Source: Brachionus koreanus (taxonomy: Eukaryota; Rotifera; Eurotatoria; Ploima; Brachionidae). From it: 64,000 bases of DNA. Below the pieces are notes generated by a model. That model was not told the DNA's origin. It saw only the letters and a program-made list of their open reading frames with translations, and did not search any database. Location of the stretch: positions 1,025,711 through 1,089,710 of the forward strand of contig PJRA01000313.1 in NCBI GenBank assembly GCA_016987375.1. Direction: 5' to 3'. Below are positions 50,703 through 64,000 of this stretch, piece after piece. Position 1 is the stretch's first letter. Every line of letters starts with the position of its first letter. The position numbers were made by a program, and so were the translations under genes.

Positions 50703-53700
50703 ATGGCAGAAGATTTAGACATACTCGACTCAAGAGTCGAGTTTTTGGCAGTTTATCTGCTTAAAACTCTAAAGCTAAAATCAGACAAATGGACGAAAAT
50801 GTACGCAATTGAAGATAACAAAGTCTTAATACAAGAATTTTTAGACAAAAATGAGCAATCGCTTCTTGTTTTTATTCTTAACTCATCAGGCACATTGGTC
50901 GTTCAGTATAACTATCCAAATCAGCTCAAAAATAAAGTGTGCTACTTCGCCAAGAAGAATCCGCGGGATCCTGTTTCCAGAGACGTAAATATCAAAGATT
51001 CGCTAATTTATGGAGACTTGTCTTATTCACCTTTGGATCAGTTATCAGTCATTTTAGATGAAGTAAACTAAAAATTTAATTTTTTTATTATAAATAATCT
51101 AAAAAAAAATATTATAAAATAAAAAGTTGTTGGTACCAATTTTTGGCAATGTTCAAAACCAGGCTGATTGGCCTAAAGTTATATCTAGCGATTTGGTCAG
51201 ACACATAAATAATTTAAAAAACAAAACTCATGTCATATCGGGACAAATGAAAGGCAAAACACAGTTGCCCATACCAGCTGGTGCCGAAAAAGTATCAGAC
51301 GAAGACTTACAGATGGCCGAAAAGTTTGAAATTTTTTTTATTCAAAAAAATAATTATTGAATAATTTATTTTTTTAATTAAGAGGCGAAGCAGTTGATCA
51401 AGCCCTAATTCATTCAATAGAGTCGGTTGTAATTGATTGGAGTCATCAAATTCAAGAGGTATTGAAAAAAGACTCATCACAACCACTGCTTGAAGGCTTA
51501 AATCCAGGACCGTTGACCGAAATCGAATTCTGGAAAGCTAAGACTGCTAATTTGGAAAACATATTCAATCAACTTAGAGATCCTAAGACCAAAAAAATGG
51601 CTCAATTGCTTGAAAAAACTCAAAGCAGCTATTTTCCAGCATTTAAAGAATTGTTCAAAGAGACTTTGACTGCTTTAGAAGAATCCAGTGACATTGACTC
51701 GCACTTAAAACCACTGGCTGGTCATTTCGAATCGCTTGAAACAACAGAATTCGATGAGTCTATACCATTGTTTGATCCCATGTTTCACACAATTTGTCTT
51801 CTATGGGCCCACTCAAAATATTATTGTAGACCGGCGAGAATAATTGTTCTTCTTCAAGAACTTAATAATGTTATAATAAGAAGAGCTAGTGAATATCTTG
51901 AACCGATCGATTTGTTCAAAGGTGAACCAGAAGAGTCAATTCAAAAAATAAAAACTACTTTTAACACTTTGGAAGCTTACAAAAATTCATACGAAACCCA
52001 CAAAGCTAAAATTAAAGAGTATTTCAAGAATGGAAATCCAGCGCGTGAATGGGAATTTACGCCCAAGTTGGTCTTTGCTAGATGGGATAAATTTATGGAA
52101 AAAATGGAAATGATTAGAAATTTATTCAAAACTTCAATTGATTTGCTTCGATTGGAAAAAGTTGAGATTGGTGGAGTAAAAGGCAAAGCTCTTAGTGCCA
52201 AAGTTGTCAAAATATTTGAAGAATTTAAAGATGAATTTGAGAAATTTTCCAATAAAAAATATGAACCACTTGATCCTAAATGCGATGTAAATTTTAAAAT
52301 TTTTTTTTTCTAAATTTATTTAAAAAAAATAAAATTTTTTAATTTTTATCAGGAATTTGATGTTGATTATATAGAATTTAACAAATTTGTTCTTGATTTG
52401 GACCGTCGCTTGTCAGCCATTATATCCCAAGCATTCGAAGACTGCAGTAGCTTGAATAGCATTTTCAAGTTGATCATTATTCTGGGTAGTTTGCTAGATA
52501 GGCCGACTATTAAAAAAGACTTCGAGCCGAGATTTGCTCAAATTCTTCAAATGCTAGAAAACGAAATTGATGATACAAAAAAAATTTATGATGTTCAAAA
52601 AAATTTAAAGGATACCAAGAACGAAATAGAAGTGCATAGAAATTTGCCTGAAGTTTCAGGCGCTATGAAATGGTGCCATGAACTGAAAGAAAGAGTGGCA
52701 AGACCAATGGAACAGTTTAAAAGGCTGATTGAACATCCGATCACTGAGTCGGAGCAAATGGAACGTGTAAACAAAAAATACCAGGAAATATTAGAATTGT
52801 TGGACACATTTGCTGGCGAAGTTTACAAAGATTGGTGCTTGCATGTGGGAACTTTGTCAAATGACAATTTGGAGAAAAATTTGATTAACCGTGATCCTGA
52901 ATCTAAAAATATAGACACCAATTTTGATCCACAGGTAAGTTATTTTCTATTTCACTAGTAATAGTTAAATAAATTTAAATTCAAATTTATTTGCCAAAAA
53001 ATACATTAATCTATTTATATCAACAATTACTTTAACATAAAGATTGGATACATACTAGAAGACTTATAAAATAATTTTTTCTAATTAATAACAAGTTAAT
53101 ACAAATTTAAAAAAATATTAAACTTTAAAAACCAAATTCAGGCATTGGAAATTTTATTAATTTTGCAGAGAATTTGCACATATTAAATTTTAGGTGATAC
53201 ATTTTAGGCTGTATCTCAGATGATAAATTTTCTTAGGCCTAAATGAACTAGTCTTAGACCTAAATGACTAGATGTTTGAGCAGAAAATTAAAACTTTAAT
53301 TAAATAAAAATTCAAAACTCATAAAAAAAATCGAGTATATTGAGAACATACTCTATGGTAAAGTAAATTTTGAATTTGAATAAAAAATATTTTTTATTCT
53401 AGAGAAAATACTCAAAATTTTAAGAAAATTTTGTCTAGTCAGGAAACAACGAATTCTAAATAAAAGACTTAATAAGACACGAAACAAATAAAGAATTATC
53501 CGATTTACTAAGAAAAGCATTCATTTATTTAATAAGAAGTAATCTTGATGGAAAAAATTTCATTTTTAAATTAAGTCTTATACTTGACCACATTAAAAAA
53601 GGTATTCTAAAATTAAAAAAAAAAAATTGAAAAAAATTTTTTTTCTTTTTTAATAATATAAAATTAAGCAAAATAAAATATATTTAAAAAATAATGCAAC

Positions 53701-56700
53701 AAAGTGAAAAATAATAAAAATAGAAAGCTAAATATTAGTAAAAAAAAGCGATATTTTTTTAACTATAGTTTATTTTATAAAATATATTCAATATAAATTA
53801 TTGAAAAATCAAATATCTTTGTTCAATATTTATCTGAATTTCACAAAACCTTTAAAGAAAAAAGGTTAGTTAGCTAAATTTAAATAACTAGACCTATGTA
53901 AAAGAATATTAAGTATTTTATAAATACTATTGACCAGATCTAATCATACGGCTAGTTGAAATTGATGATCAATTCAAAAATCTTTATTTCAAAAATTTTT
54001 AATTTAACTTAATTTTTTTTTAGATAAAATTTAATCAAAAAATTTTTTTGCATACTATATGAAAATAATAAAAATAAAACAATTATATTAAGATATATCA
54101 AAATATTTTTGAATTGATCATCAATTTTAACTCGCCGATCATTCTAGTTAAATATTGAAAAAAAATAAGTAAAAAAATATATATTCTTAAATTTAATAAT
54201 CAAATAATAATACTCAACCCAAATTTCTTAAAAATTTTTTACTTATGTTTAAGCAAATGTTTACAAAATGTATATATATATATATATAGTATTTATCATT
54301 TTTATTAATAAAGATAATTTACTTTGGCATTAATTGAAATAAATAAATAAATATTCTTGGATTTTGCAAAATTCAATTTTTATTTAATTTAATTTTAATA
54401 AAATAATTAAAAATTTTTATCTAATTTATTTTTTTTTTAAAGCTTATTGCCGTTCTCAAAGAAGTTAAATACTTGGGAAATTTAAAAACAGAAAACGTAC
54501 CACAAGAGGCAGTCAATATCTACAACCAAAATGATGAGTACAGAAAATACATAACAGCTCTTGATTACACAGTAGACTCATACAATAAAATATTAAAGAC
54601 AGCATCGGCAGAAGAAAAGCCACTGATCCAGAGCGAACTTGATAATATTGACACAGAGTTGGAAAAAGGTGAAAAAACACTAAAATGGAATTCGCAAAAC
54701 ATTAACGACTACATTAATGACATAAGAACAAAAGTTAGCGATCTGGAGACGAGACTACAAAAGAGCAAGCTTAATTTGGAAAAGATTCACTCTCTAATGA
54801 GCACGTGGATCGATGCTCCTTTGTTCAAACGCTCCGAAGCCAAATCGACTCTTTTGCAATTGGACGATAGACAAGCCAGACTGGATAATAGATACAAAGA
54901 GATAAAAGAAACTGGCCTAAAAATACAAGACCTAGTCAAAGAGAACAAAACACTGCTTAAAGTAGAAAATGAAGACACTGACATTTGGAAGGCCTATACA
55001 GAATACGTGGACAAAATTGTTCTTGAAGAATTTCACAAAATTGTACAATGTTCGCTCAACTATTTTCTCAAAGAGACCGACTGTGTCAAGTCGAGTCCAG
55101 ATCCGCTGTTCGAGGCTCAGCTAAAGCTTACCAACGAAATGGTCTATGCTCCATCTATGTCATCTGTTTCTAACGAATCAGACGGATTTTATGAATTTAT
55201 CGAAGGTCTAGTCAGCAACATTTACAAACAAGGCTCGCTCATAGCTCGCATAGCCACTCATTTGGATCAAGAGCACTATCAGGCTGACTTGGAGGCCAAA
55301 ACTGACCTGAACGACATGAGACAAGATCTCATGGAAAGAGTTAATTCAATTTTGACCAAGGCCAATGATTACAAAGATTCGTTCAGCAAATATAGATATT
55401 TGTGGATCGAAGACCGCAAGGAATTTATGAGGCAATTTTTGCTATACAATCATGTTCTAACGCCCGAAGAGATAGAAGCTAATGTTGAAACAGGCGTGCC
55501 CGAATCGCCGCCTACTCTAGAACAATTCAAAGAACAAGTTGACCAATATGAAAAAACTTTCGAGGACGTTAGTCGATTTGAGGACATTAAACTTATTGAC
55601 AAATGGTTCAGAGTGGACAGCAAGCCATTCAAAACAGCCCTATTGAACACAATCAAAAAGTGGTCATTTATGTTCAAGCAACATTTGATGGAAGACGTAA
55701 CAAACAGTTTGAAAGACTTGGACGAGTTTATTAAAGAAAAAGATAAGCATTTGGCATACGAAGTGCAAGAAGGCGACTACGATAATTTAGTGTCCATGAT
55801 GGGACATTTGGGTGCAGTGCGCGAAAAAACACCGTTCTATGACACCATGTTCGATCCAATTAAGAAAAAAATTGAACTTCTTAAAACATATGACCAAGAA
55901 GTGCCGGATGATGTTTACGATAAACTCCAACATTTGCCAGAAAAATGGGCCAACACAAAAAAAATAGCCATGCAAGCCAAACAACAAGTGGCTCCATTGC
56001 AAACAAATGAGGTGGCAAATATACGCCGAAAGACGGCTAGTTTTGATGTAGAACAATACAATTTTAGAGAGGCGTTTCGTCAAGAAGCGCCCTTTAAATA
56101 TGACAATGTCGAGCCGTATTCAAGTTTGGACGAATGTCATCTTAAAGTGCTTAAAATGGAAACCGAAATGGCCAAATTGGACAAATCGGCTCAATTGTTC
56201 GAAGTACAAGTGCCTGATTTTAAACAAATAAAACAATGTAGAAGAGAAGTTAAACTGTTGAAAAGTCTATGGGATTATGTGTTCATTGTGCGTAGTACAT
56301 TTGACGATTGGCGAAAAACAAAATGGAGAGAAATAAATGCTGATTCGATGGATGCCGAATGCAAAAAGTTTGCTAAAGAAATACGTGGTTTGGACAAGGA
56401 GATGAGAGCCTGGGATGCGTATAGTGGAGTAGAGAGCGATGTGAAAAATTTGATGACTTCACTGAGAGCAGTGACTGAGCTGCAAAATCCGGCTATACGA
56501 GACCGTCACTGGCAGGAGCTTATGCAGGCCACCGGAGTCCGTTTTACCATGGACGATAGTACTACATTTTCGGATCTTTTGGCACTAAATCTTCACAAAT
56601 TCGAGGATGAAGTGAAAAATATTGTCGACAAAGCAGTTAAAGAAAGTGCTATGGAAAAAGTGCTCAGAGAACTGGACACCACTTGGACCACAATGGTTTT

Positions 56701-59700
56701 TGACACGGACGCTCATGGTCGCACTGGCACTCTACTCCTACAGCCGTCAGACGAGCTAATCGAAACTCTTGAGGACAATCAAGTGCAACTACAAAACATG
56801 CTCACTTCCAAATACATAGCTCATTTTTTGACCGAAGTAACCAGTTGGCAAAAAAAATTATCTCAAGCTGATCAAGTTATTTCAATTTTGCTTGAAGTAC
56901 AACGAACATGGTCGCATTTGGAGTCAATTTTCATCGGTTCTGAGGACATTAGAAATCAATTGCCCGAGGACTCCAAACGCTTTGATGGCATTGACTCTGA
57001 TTTCAAGCAAATATGCCAAGAAAATCAAAAAGACTTGAATGTGGTTGTGTGCACAAACCGAGATGGTTTGTATGAAAGACTAGAAAATATACAATCAAGA
57101 CTAGCGTTGTGCGAAAAAGCGCTAGCTGAATATTTGGAAACAAAAAGATTGGCTTTTCCAAGATTTTACTTTGTCTCAAGTGCAGACTTATTGGACATAT
57201 TGTCAAATGGCAACGAGCCCGATAAGGTAATGAAACACTTGACAAAATTATTCGATTCAATATCCAAGCTTAAATTGGACCAGTCCAAGGCAAAAACAGG
57301 CCTGGCCATGTATGCAAAAGACGGCGAAATGGTCGACTTTCCGTCATCGTGCGATCTCAATGGACAGGTCGAAGTTTGGCTAAATAGACTACTTGACAAA
57401 CAGTGCGACACCGTTCTATATTGGTTGACTGAAGCTGTCCAGGCATATGAGGAAAAGTCACGTGAACAATGGATTTTGGACTTTCCGGCTCAAATAGCTT
57501 TGACTGGCTCACAAATTTGGTGGACCACTGAGGTAAACATGGCGTTTGCCAAATTGGAAGAAGGCTTCGAAAATGCTCTCAAAGATTATTACAAAAAACA
57601 AGTGGCTCAATTAAATTCATTGATTACTATGCTATTGGGAGATTTGAGCAAGAATGACAGACAAAAAATTATGACCATATGCACAATTGATGTACATGCC
57701 AGAGATGTGGTCATGAAAATGATTGCAAATAAAATTGAAAACGCTGGCGAATTCTTGTGGCAATGTCAATTGAGACATAGATGGGATGAAGAGAAAAAAG
57801 ATTGTTATGCTAACATTTGCGATGCTCAATTTAAATATGCTCATGAATATTTGGGCAATCAGCCACGTCTTGTGATCACACCGTTGACTGACCGATGCTA
57901 CATTACTCTAACTCAATCGTTGAATTTAATTATGGGTGGTGCACCAGCTGGCCCCGCTGGAACAGGCAAAACCGAAACAACCAAAGACTTGGGCAGATCG
58001 CTTGGCTTCATGGTCTATGTGTTCAATTGTTCAGAGCAAATGGACTACAAGTCATGTGGCAATATTTACAAGGGTTTGTCACAGACTGGCGCTTGGGGAT
58101 GTTTTGATGAATTTAATAGAATTTCTGTTGAAGTATTGTCTGTGGTTGCTGTTCAAGTAAAAAGTATTCAGGACGCAATTAGAGACAAAAAAAAGAGATT
58201 TGTTTTTATGGGCGAAGACATTAAATTGAATCCAACAGTGGGCATTTTTATAACTATGAACCCGGGCTATGCTGGTAGAACTGAATTGCCCGAAAATTTA
58301 AAAGCTCTGTTTAGACCTTGTGCTATGGTTGTGCCCGATTTTGATTTGATTAGTGAAATTATGTTGGTTGCCGAAGGCTTCACAGAAGCACGTCTGTTGG
58401 CTCGTAAGTTTATCACATTGTACACTTTGTGTAGAGAGCTGTTGTCCAAACAGGATCATTATGATTGGGGTTTGCGGGCTATCAAGTCCGTGTTGGTCGT
58501 GGCCGGCTCGCTTCGTAGAGGCGACCGTGATCGACCCGAAGATCAAGTACTTATTCGGGCATTGAGAGACTTCAATACGCCCAAAATTGTCACCGATGAC
58601 TTGCCTGTTTTCATGGGTCTAATTGGCGATTTGTTTCCTGCATTGGATGTGCCGCGTAAAAGAGATCTCGAATTCGAAAAACAAATTAAACAAGCTACTA
58701 TTGACATGAAATTGCAGCCAGAAGATGGATTTATTCTAAAGGTTGTACAATTGCAGGAGTTGTTCGAAGTGAGACATTCAGTGTTTATTGTTGGTAATGC
58801 TGGCACAGGTAAAAGTCAAATTTGGAAAGCTTTGAATCGAACATATCAAAATCAAAAGAAAAAGCCTGTAGCTGTTGATCTTAACCCCAAAGCGGTCACT
58901 AACGATGAGCTATTTGGCATTATAAATCCGACCACAAGAGAATGGAAAGATGGTCTATTCTCGGTGATTATGAGAGACTTGGCCAATTTGACTAGCGATG
59001 GTCCTAAGTGGATAGTTCTTGATGGTGACATTGATCCTATGTGGATCGAATCACTTAACACCGTAATGGACGACAACAAAGTGCTTACTTTGGCAAGTAA
59101 TGAGAGAATTCCGTTGACACCAAGCATGAGACTTTTGTTTGAAATTAGTCACTTGAGAACAGCAACGCCGGCCACTGTCAGCCGAGCTGGTATTTTGTAC
59201 ATTAATCCTGGTGATTTGGGCTGGAATCCACAGGCAGCCAGTTGGATCGATACCAGAGAAGTTCAAAGCGAAAAGGCAAATTTAACCATTTTGTTCGACA
59301 AATATGTTCCTCAGTGTATGGATGCCATTAAGAATCGATTTAAAAAGATAACACCTATTGTAGAAAATGCCCATGTGCATATGTTATGCAATTTATTGGA
59401 GTGTTTACTTACACCACAAAATACGCCTAATGATTGCCCCAAGGATTTGTATGAATTGTATTTTGTTTTTGCTTGTGTTTGGGCTTTTGGTAGCGCACTA
59501 TTTCAGGATCAAATTACTGATCATAGAGTCGAATTTTCTAAATGGTGGGTCACTGAATTTAAGACTATCAAATTTCCAACTCAAGGTAAATTTTATTTTG
59601 AAATTTTTTAGTGAACAAAAATCAGTAAAAAAAAAAAAAGAGAAAAAAATTTTTTTTTTTTTTCAAAAAATTATCAAATCTTTGTTTTTATTTTTTTTTA

Positions 59701-62700
59701 TTAAATAAAAAATTAGGAACAATATTCGACTACTATATTGACAGTGAAAGCAAAAAATTTGAACCATGGACCAAATTGGTGTCAAAATTCAGTCTTGATC
59801 CGGAGCTTCCACTTCAATCAGTACTAGTGAGCACATCCGAAACAACCCGTATCCGATACTTTATCGATTTGCTACTTGAAAAAGGCCGACCCATAATGTT
59901 GGTCGGCGCAGCAGGTACAGGAAAGACAGTACTTATAAACGACAAGCTAAACTCACTGTCAGACGACTGGGTCGTTCTAAATGTTCCATTCAACTTCTAC
60001 ACCACGTCAGAAATGTTGCAAGGAGTCTTGGAAAAACCTTTGGAGAAAAAGGCTGGACGTAACTACGGTCCGCCAGGAGCCAAACGTCTTGTTTACTTCA
60101 TTGACGATATGAACATGCCTGAAGTAGATGCGTACGGCACTGTCCAACCGCACACACTTCTCAGACAGCATTTAGACTACAAACACTGGTATGACAGACA
60201 AAAATTATCTTTAAAAGAAATTAACAATTGCCAATATGTGTCATGCATGAACCCGACAGCAGGTAGTTTTACCATAGATCCCCGTTTGCAACGTCACTTT
60301 TCGGTTTTTGCCGTATCATTCCCAGGCAACGAAGCCCTACAAACCATCTACAACAGTATTTTACATCAATACTTATCCACTGGCTTTACACCACAAGTAA
60401 CCAAGTACTCGCTAAATTTGGTCAATGCAGCTCTAGCCCTTCATCAAAGAGTCACCTCATCTTTTCTACCAACTGCTATCAAATTTCACTACATATTTAA
60501 CTTAAGAGATTTATCCAATATATTCCAGTGTATACTATTTGCTAAACCAGATGTTATAAAAACCTCAAGCGAATTGGTAAGGCTATTTTTACACGAATCT
60601 GAGCGCGTCTATTGTGACAAACTTGTCGACAAAGAAGACATTCAATTATTTGGCAAAATACAAAGAGACATTATTAAAAAAACACTCGAAGACATAAATG
60701 AGGAAGAGTGTTTCAAACAACCGAACATCTATTGTCATTTTGCGCAAGGTGTCGGCGATCCAAAGTACGCACCAATTGAAGGCTGGTCATCATTGAACAA
60801 GCTTCTCACTGATGCATTGGAAAACTACAATGAGCTAAATGCTGCCATGAATTTGGTGTTATTCGAAGACGCCATGATGCACATATGCCGCATAAACCGA
60901 ATACTCGAGTCACCTAGAGGCAATGCTCTATTGATCGGTGTCGGAGGCTCTGGCAAACAAAGTCTTAGTCGTTTGGCTGCTTCAATAAGCTCATTGGAAG
61001 TGTTTCAAGTAACTTTGCGCAAAGGATATTCAATTGTTGATCTCAAGACAGATATATCCCAATTGTATGTAAAAGCTGGTCAAAAGAACATTGGAGTTGT
61101 ATTCCTAATGACCGATGCCCAAGTGGCTGACGAAAAATTTTTGGTTCTTATTAATGATCTGTTGGCATCAGGTGAAATACCGGGCTTGTTTCCAGACGAG
61201 CAAATCGAGGATATAATAGCATCGATGCGCAACGAAGTCAAAAGTCTTGGCATAGATGACTCACGTGACAATTGTTGGAAATATTTTATAGACAAAGTGC
61301 GCCGTCTTTTAAAGGTTGTTCTCTGCTTTTCGCCAGTTGGTTCCACGTTGAGAGTGCGTGGTCGCAAATTTCCGGCCATTATCAATTGCACAAACATTGA
61401 CTGGTTCCACGAGTGGCCTGAAGAAGCCCTGCAGTCCGTAGCTAGACGATTTTTGGCCGACATCGATCTCCTGCCCGATGAATTCAAGGAAAGTGTGGCA
61501 AAATTTATGGCATTTGTGCACAAGAGTGTCAATGACATGAGTGTAGTTTATCTACAAAATGATAGACGCTACAATTACACAACTCCAAAATCATTTTTGG
61601 AACAAATTTCATTGTACAAACGTTTGCTCAATTTAAAATACAAAGAGCTACAAGATAAAATAGTTCGCTTGGAGAATGGCTTGGTTAAGCTTAAGTCAAC
61701 ATCGAAACAAGTCGATGATTTAAAGGACAAATTGGCTGCTCAAGAAGTGGAAGTAAAGCAAAAAAATGAAGATGCTGATAAATTGATTAAAATTGTGAGC
61801 ACTGAAACAGAAAAAGTTAGCAAAGAAAAAGCAATTGCTGATGAAGAACAAGCTAAAGTGTCTGTAATAAGTATCGAGGTTGGTAAAAAGCAAGAGGATT
61901 GTGAGAGAGACTTGGCCAAAGCGTTGCCGGCGTTGGAAGCCGCTCAAAAAGCCTTGGACACACTGGACAAAACAAATTTAACCGAGATGAAATCTTTTGC
62001 CAATCCGCCACCGGCCGTAATTCTAGTCAGCTCAGCCGTGCTTGTTCTAATGGCTCCTGGAGGCAAAGTGCCCAAGGACCGATCGTGGAAGTCCGCCAAA
62101 GCTATGATGGGAAATGTGGACAAATTTCTAGTCGACTTGAAAACATATGACAAGGATAATATACACGAAAATTGTCGTAGAGAAGTGCAACAATACATCA
62201 AAGAGAAACTATTTGATCCCGATCAAGTAAAGTCACAATCGCTGGCTGCTGCCGGTCTATGCTCATGGGTACTTAATATACTCAAGTATTACGAAGTATA
62301 TTGTGATGTAGCGCCCAAGCGACTTGCTCTACAAAAGGCAAATGCCGAGCTACAAGCTGCCAAAGACAAACTAGCTGCTGTGGAAAAAAAAGTATCCGAT
62401 CTACAGGCTCAATTAAAGGTATTAACAGATGAATTTGATGCGGCTGCTGCTGCTAAGCAAAAGTGTGAACAAGAAGCTCAACAAACAGCGTATACAATTA
62501 ACTTGGCCAATCGACTTGTGGGTGGTCTATCATCGGAAAATGAGCGTTGGGGCGAAACAGTTAAAAGCTTCCGCGAACAAGAAGAATGCTTGCCAGGCAA
62601 TGTCCTATTGATAACAGCGTTTATATCCTACATGGGATGTTTTACCAAACAGTATAGAGTTGAGCTAATGGAAAAATTCTGGGTGCCTTACATGTCGACT

Positions 62701-64000
62701 GTTAAACCAGCCATATTGACCACTCAAGATCTCAAAGTAATTTCAATGCTAGTGGATGATGCCGACGTGGCTCAATGGAACAATGAAGGATTGCCAGGCG
62801 ATCAAATGAGCATAGAAAACGCTACCATATTGACCAATTGTGACCGATGGCCGCTCATGATCGATCCGCAACTCCAAGGCATCAAATGGATCAAGACCAA
62901 GTATGGTGATAACTTAAAAGTTATTAGACTGGGACAAAAGGGCTATTTGGATAAAATTGAGCAAGCATTGGCTTCTGGCGATACTTTGCTAATTGAAAAT
63001 ATAGAAGAGTCCATTGAAGCTGTTCTTGACCCATTGCTTGGTCGAAACACAATCAAAAAAGGCAAAGCTATCAAAATTGGTGACAAAGAAGTCGAATATA
63101 ATCCATCGTTTAAGCTTATTCTTCAAACTAAACTAGCCAATCCACACTATAAACCAGAAATGCAAGCACAGACCACTCTAATCAATTTTACTGTGACACG
63201 TGATGGCTTAGAAGATCAAATATTGGCCGATGTAGTTGCCAAAGAGAGACCTGATTTGGAAAAACTAAAATTGGAATTGACGCGCGAGAATAATCAATAT
63301 AAAATTACATTGAAACAACTGGAAGATTCGCTGTTGGCCAGACTTAGTGCAGCCGAGGGAAATTTCTTGGGTGATGTTGAACTTGTCGAAAATTTGGAAA
63401 ACACTAAAACAACAGCGATGGGCATCGAGGAAAAAGTTAAAGAAGCAATTGTGACATCAAAAAAAATAGACGAAGCTCGAGAATTTTACAGACCAGCGGC
63501 CGCTCGAGCATCTCTAATCTATTTTATAATGAACGATTTGTGCAAAATAAATCCAATGTATCAATTTTCGCTAAAAGCATTCAAAGTTGTATTCTCAAAG
63601 GCGATTGAACGAGCCGAGCCGGCCGAAGAAATCAAGCAACGGGTCATCAATCTAATTGACTCGATTACATACTCGTCTTTCATATACACAACTCGTGGTC
63701 TATTCGAACAGCACAAGCTAATATTTACCAGTCAAATGGTGTTTCAAATATTGTCCACTAACAAAGAAATCGATCCCAAAGAGCTGGAGTTTTTGCTTCG
63801 CTTCCCCATACAAAGCAATGTAACATCGCCAGTCGACTTTTTGAATGATAACTCGTGGGGTGGCATCAAAGCTTTGTCGTCTATGAGCGAATTCACCAAT
63901 TTGGACCGAGATATTGAAGGCTCGGCCAAACGATGGAAGAAATTCGTCGAGTCCGAGTGTCCCGAAAAGGAGAAATTTCCTCAAGAGTGGAAGAACAAAA
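50703..64000 (+). CDS. Axonemal outer-arm dynein beta-type heavy chain (DNAH9/11/17-like), 3' end outside window
   Basis: Exons: 50703-51062, 51127-51323, 51383-52286, 52353-52934, 54443-59585 and 59717 to beyond 64000, about 3,820 residues so far of an expected 4,450-4,500. This is the motor chain that drives ciliary beating by ATP-dependent sliding of doublet microtubules. The N-terminus ([20 protein letters not shown]) and exons 1-4 form the tail. Exon 5 holds the linker and AAA1 (Walker [14 protein letters not shown] near residue 1851, Walker B CFDEFNR) and AAA2 (GNAGTGKSQ near 2132). Exon 6 has AAA3 ([10 protein letters not shown] near 2459), AAA4 ([10 protein letters not shown] near 2803), the stalk coiled coils and AAA5. 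It ends at [19 protein letters not shown], before AAA6. Similarity to DNAH9/DNAH17 and sea-urchin ciliary beta chain is strong throughout, so it is probably the single pre-duplication orthologue. G/C content is clearly above the flanks. Intron 4 (1,508 nt) is unusually long. Confidence 0.96.
53930..54157. repeat. MITE-like inverted repeat inside dynein intron 4
   Basis: Positions 53955-53981 (GTTGAAATTGATGATCAATT and 7 more) are the reverse complement of 54105-54131 with one mismatch. Looser pairing runs on outward for about 25 nt (TCATACGGCTAG against GATCGGCGAG). The spacer is 123 nt of A/T-rich DNA without coding content. Confidence 0.7.
54270..54288. repeat. (TA)n microsatellite
   Basis: This is a run of about nine TA units inside dynein intron 4. 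Confidence 0.9.

Larger units (their letters stand above)
52935..54442 (+). other. 1,508-nt intron of the dynein gene
   Basis: The donor CACAG|GTAAGT and acceptor TTTAAAG|CTTATT join FDPQ to LIAVLKEV as in DNAH9 (FNPQLISVLKEM). The interior has no exon-like frame. It contains an inverted repeat pair (53930-54157) and a (TA)n run at 54270-54288, and is probably enlarged by an insertion. Confidence 0.85.

Noticed and set aside
53266..53290. TGACTAGA seed match to miR-279 in dynein intron 4
   Set aside because: The flanks do not fold into a long precursor hairpin, and the rest of the mature sequence does not match.
57895..58565. Several overlapping frames on both strands inside the dynein exon
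   Set aside because: They are shadows of the AAA1-AAA2 coding frame.

Overview
The window is nuclear DNA from a small-genome, very AT-rich invertebrate. Intergenic DNA is mostly A/T with long homopolymer runs. Nearly every intron is 41-65 nt with GT..AG ends. One gene is an innexin, which places the organism among protostomes or related invertebrates, and an outer-arm dynein heavy chain shows it builds motile cilia. The base composition, tiny introns and gene content fit a monogonont rotifer (Brachionus-like). That is inference; no sequence here proves the species.

Layout. 1-2487: gene-free AT-rich DNA with a (TTA)n-tailed repeat end. 2488-4435 (-): an 8-exon gene for an unrecognised 502-aa protein. 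7108-8222 (+): eIF3g. 9784-11951 (+): CCDC22. 14245-16649 (+): a fusion of macrodomain, two RING-type zinc modules and a Deltex C-terminal domain. 16858-17950 (+): exosome subunit Rrp4/EXOSC2. 22977-23858 (-): an intronless IER2/IER5-type immediate-early gene, standing alone in about 24 kb of otherwise gene-free DNA (17951-42137). 42138-44508 (+): innexin. 46266-47720 (-): protein O-fucosyltransferase 1. 50703-64000 (+): the first roughly 3,820 residues of an outer-arm axonemal dynein beta-type heavy chain, cut by the right edge. All exon structures were rebuilt by hand from splice sites, frame continuity and resemblance to known families.

Mobile DNA is decayed. There are two fragments of one non-LTR retrotransposon reverse transcriptase (5430-5612 on -, 8730-9230 on +) that share the same in-frame stops. 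There is a mariner transposase pseudogene (12214-12762) and an internally deleted second mariner-type transposase beside an assembly gap (49720-50038). Foldback or MITE-like inverted repeats lie at 45465-45929 (arms about 131 bp, nearly identical), 13200-13510 and 53930-54157. Two runs of N (13666-13792, 49469-49719) are assembly gaps.

The genes are ordinary housekeeping, ciliary and signalling genes and do not form one pathway. No clearly new system was found. The observation most worth following is the macrodomain-RING-RING-Deltex fusion, which joins in one chain functions that vertebrates split between PARP9 and DTX3L. Next are the isolated IER gene with its GAGA/GC-box upstream region, and the young foldback element.
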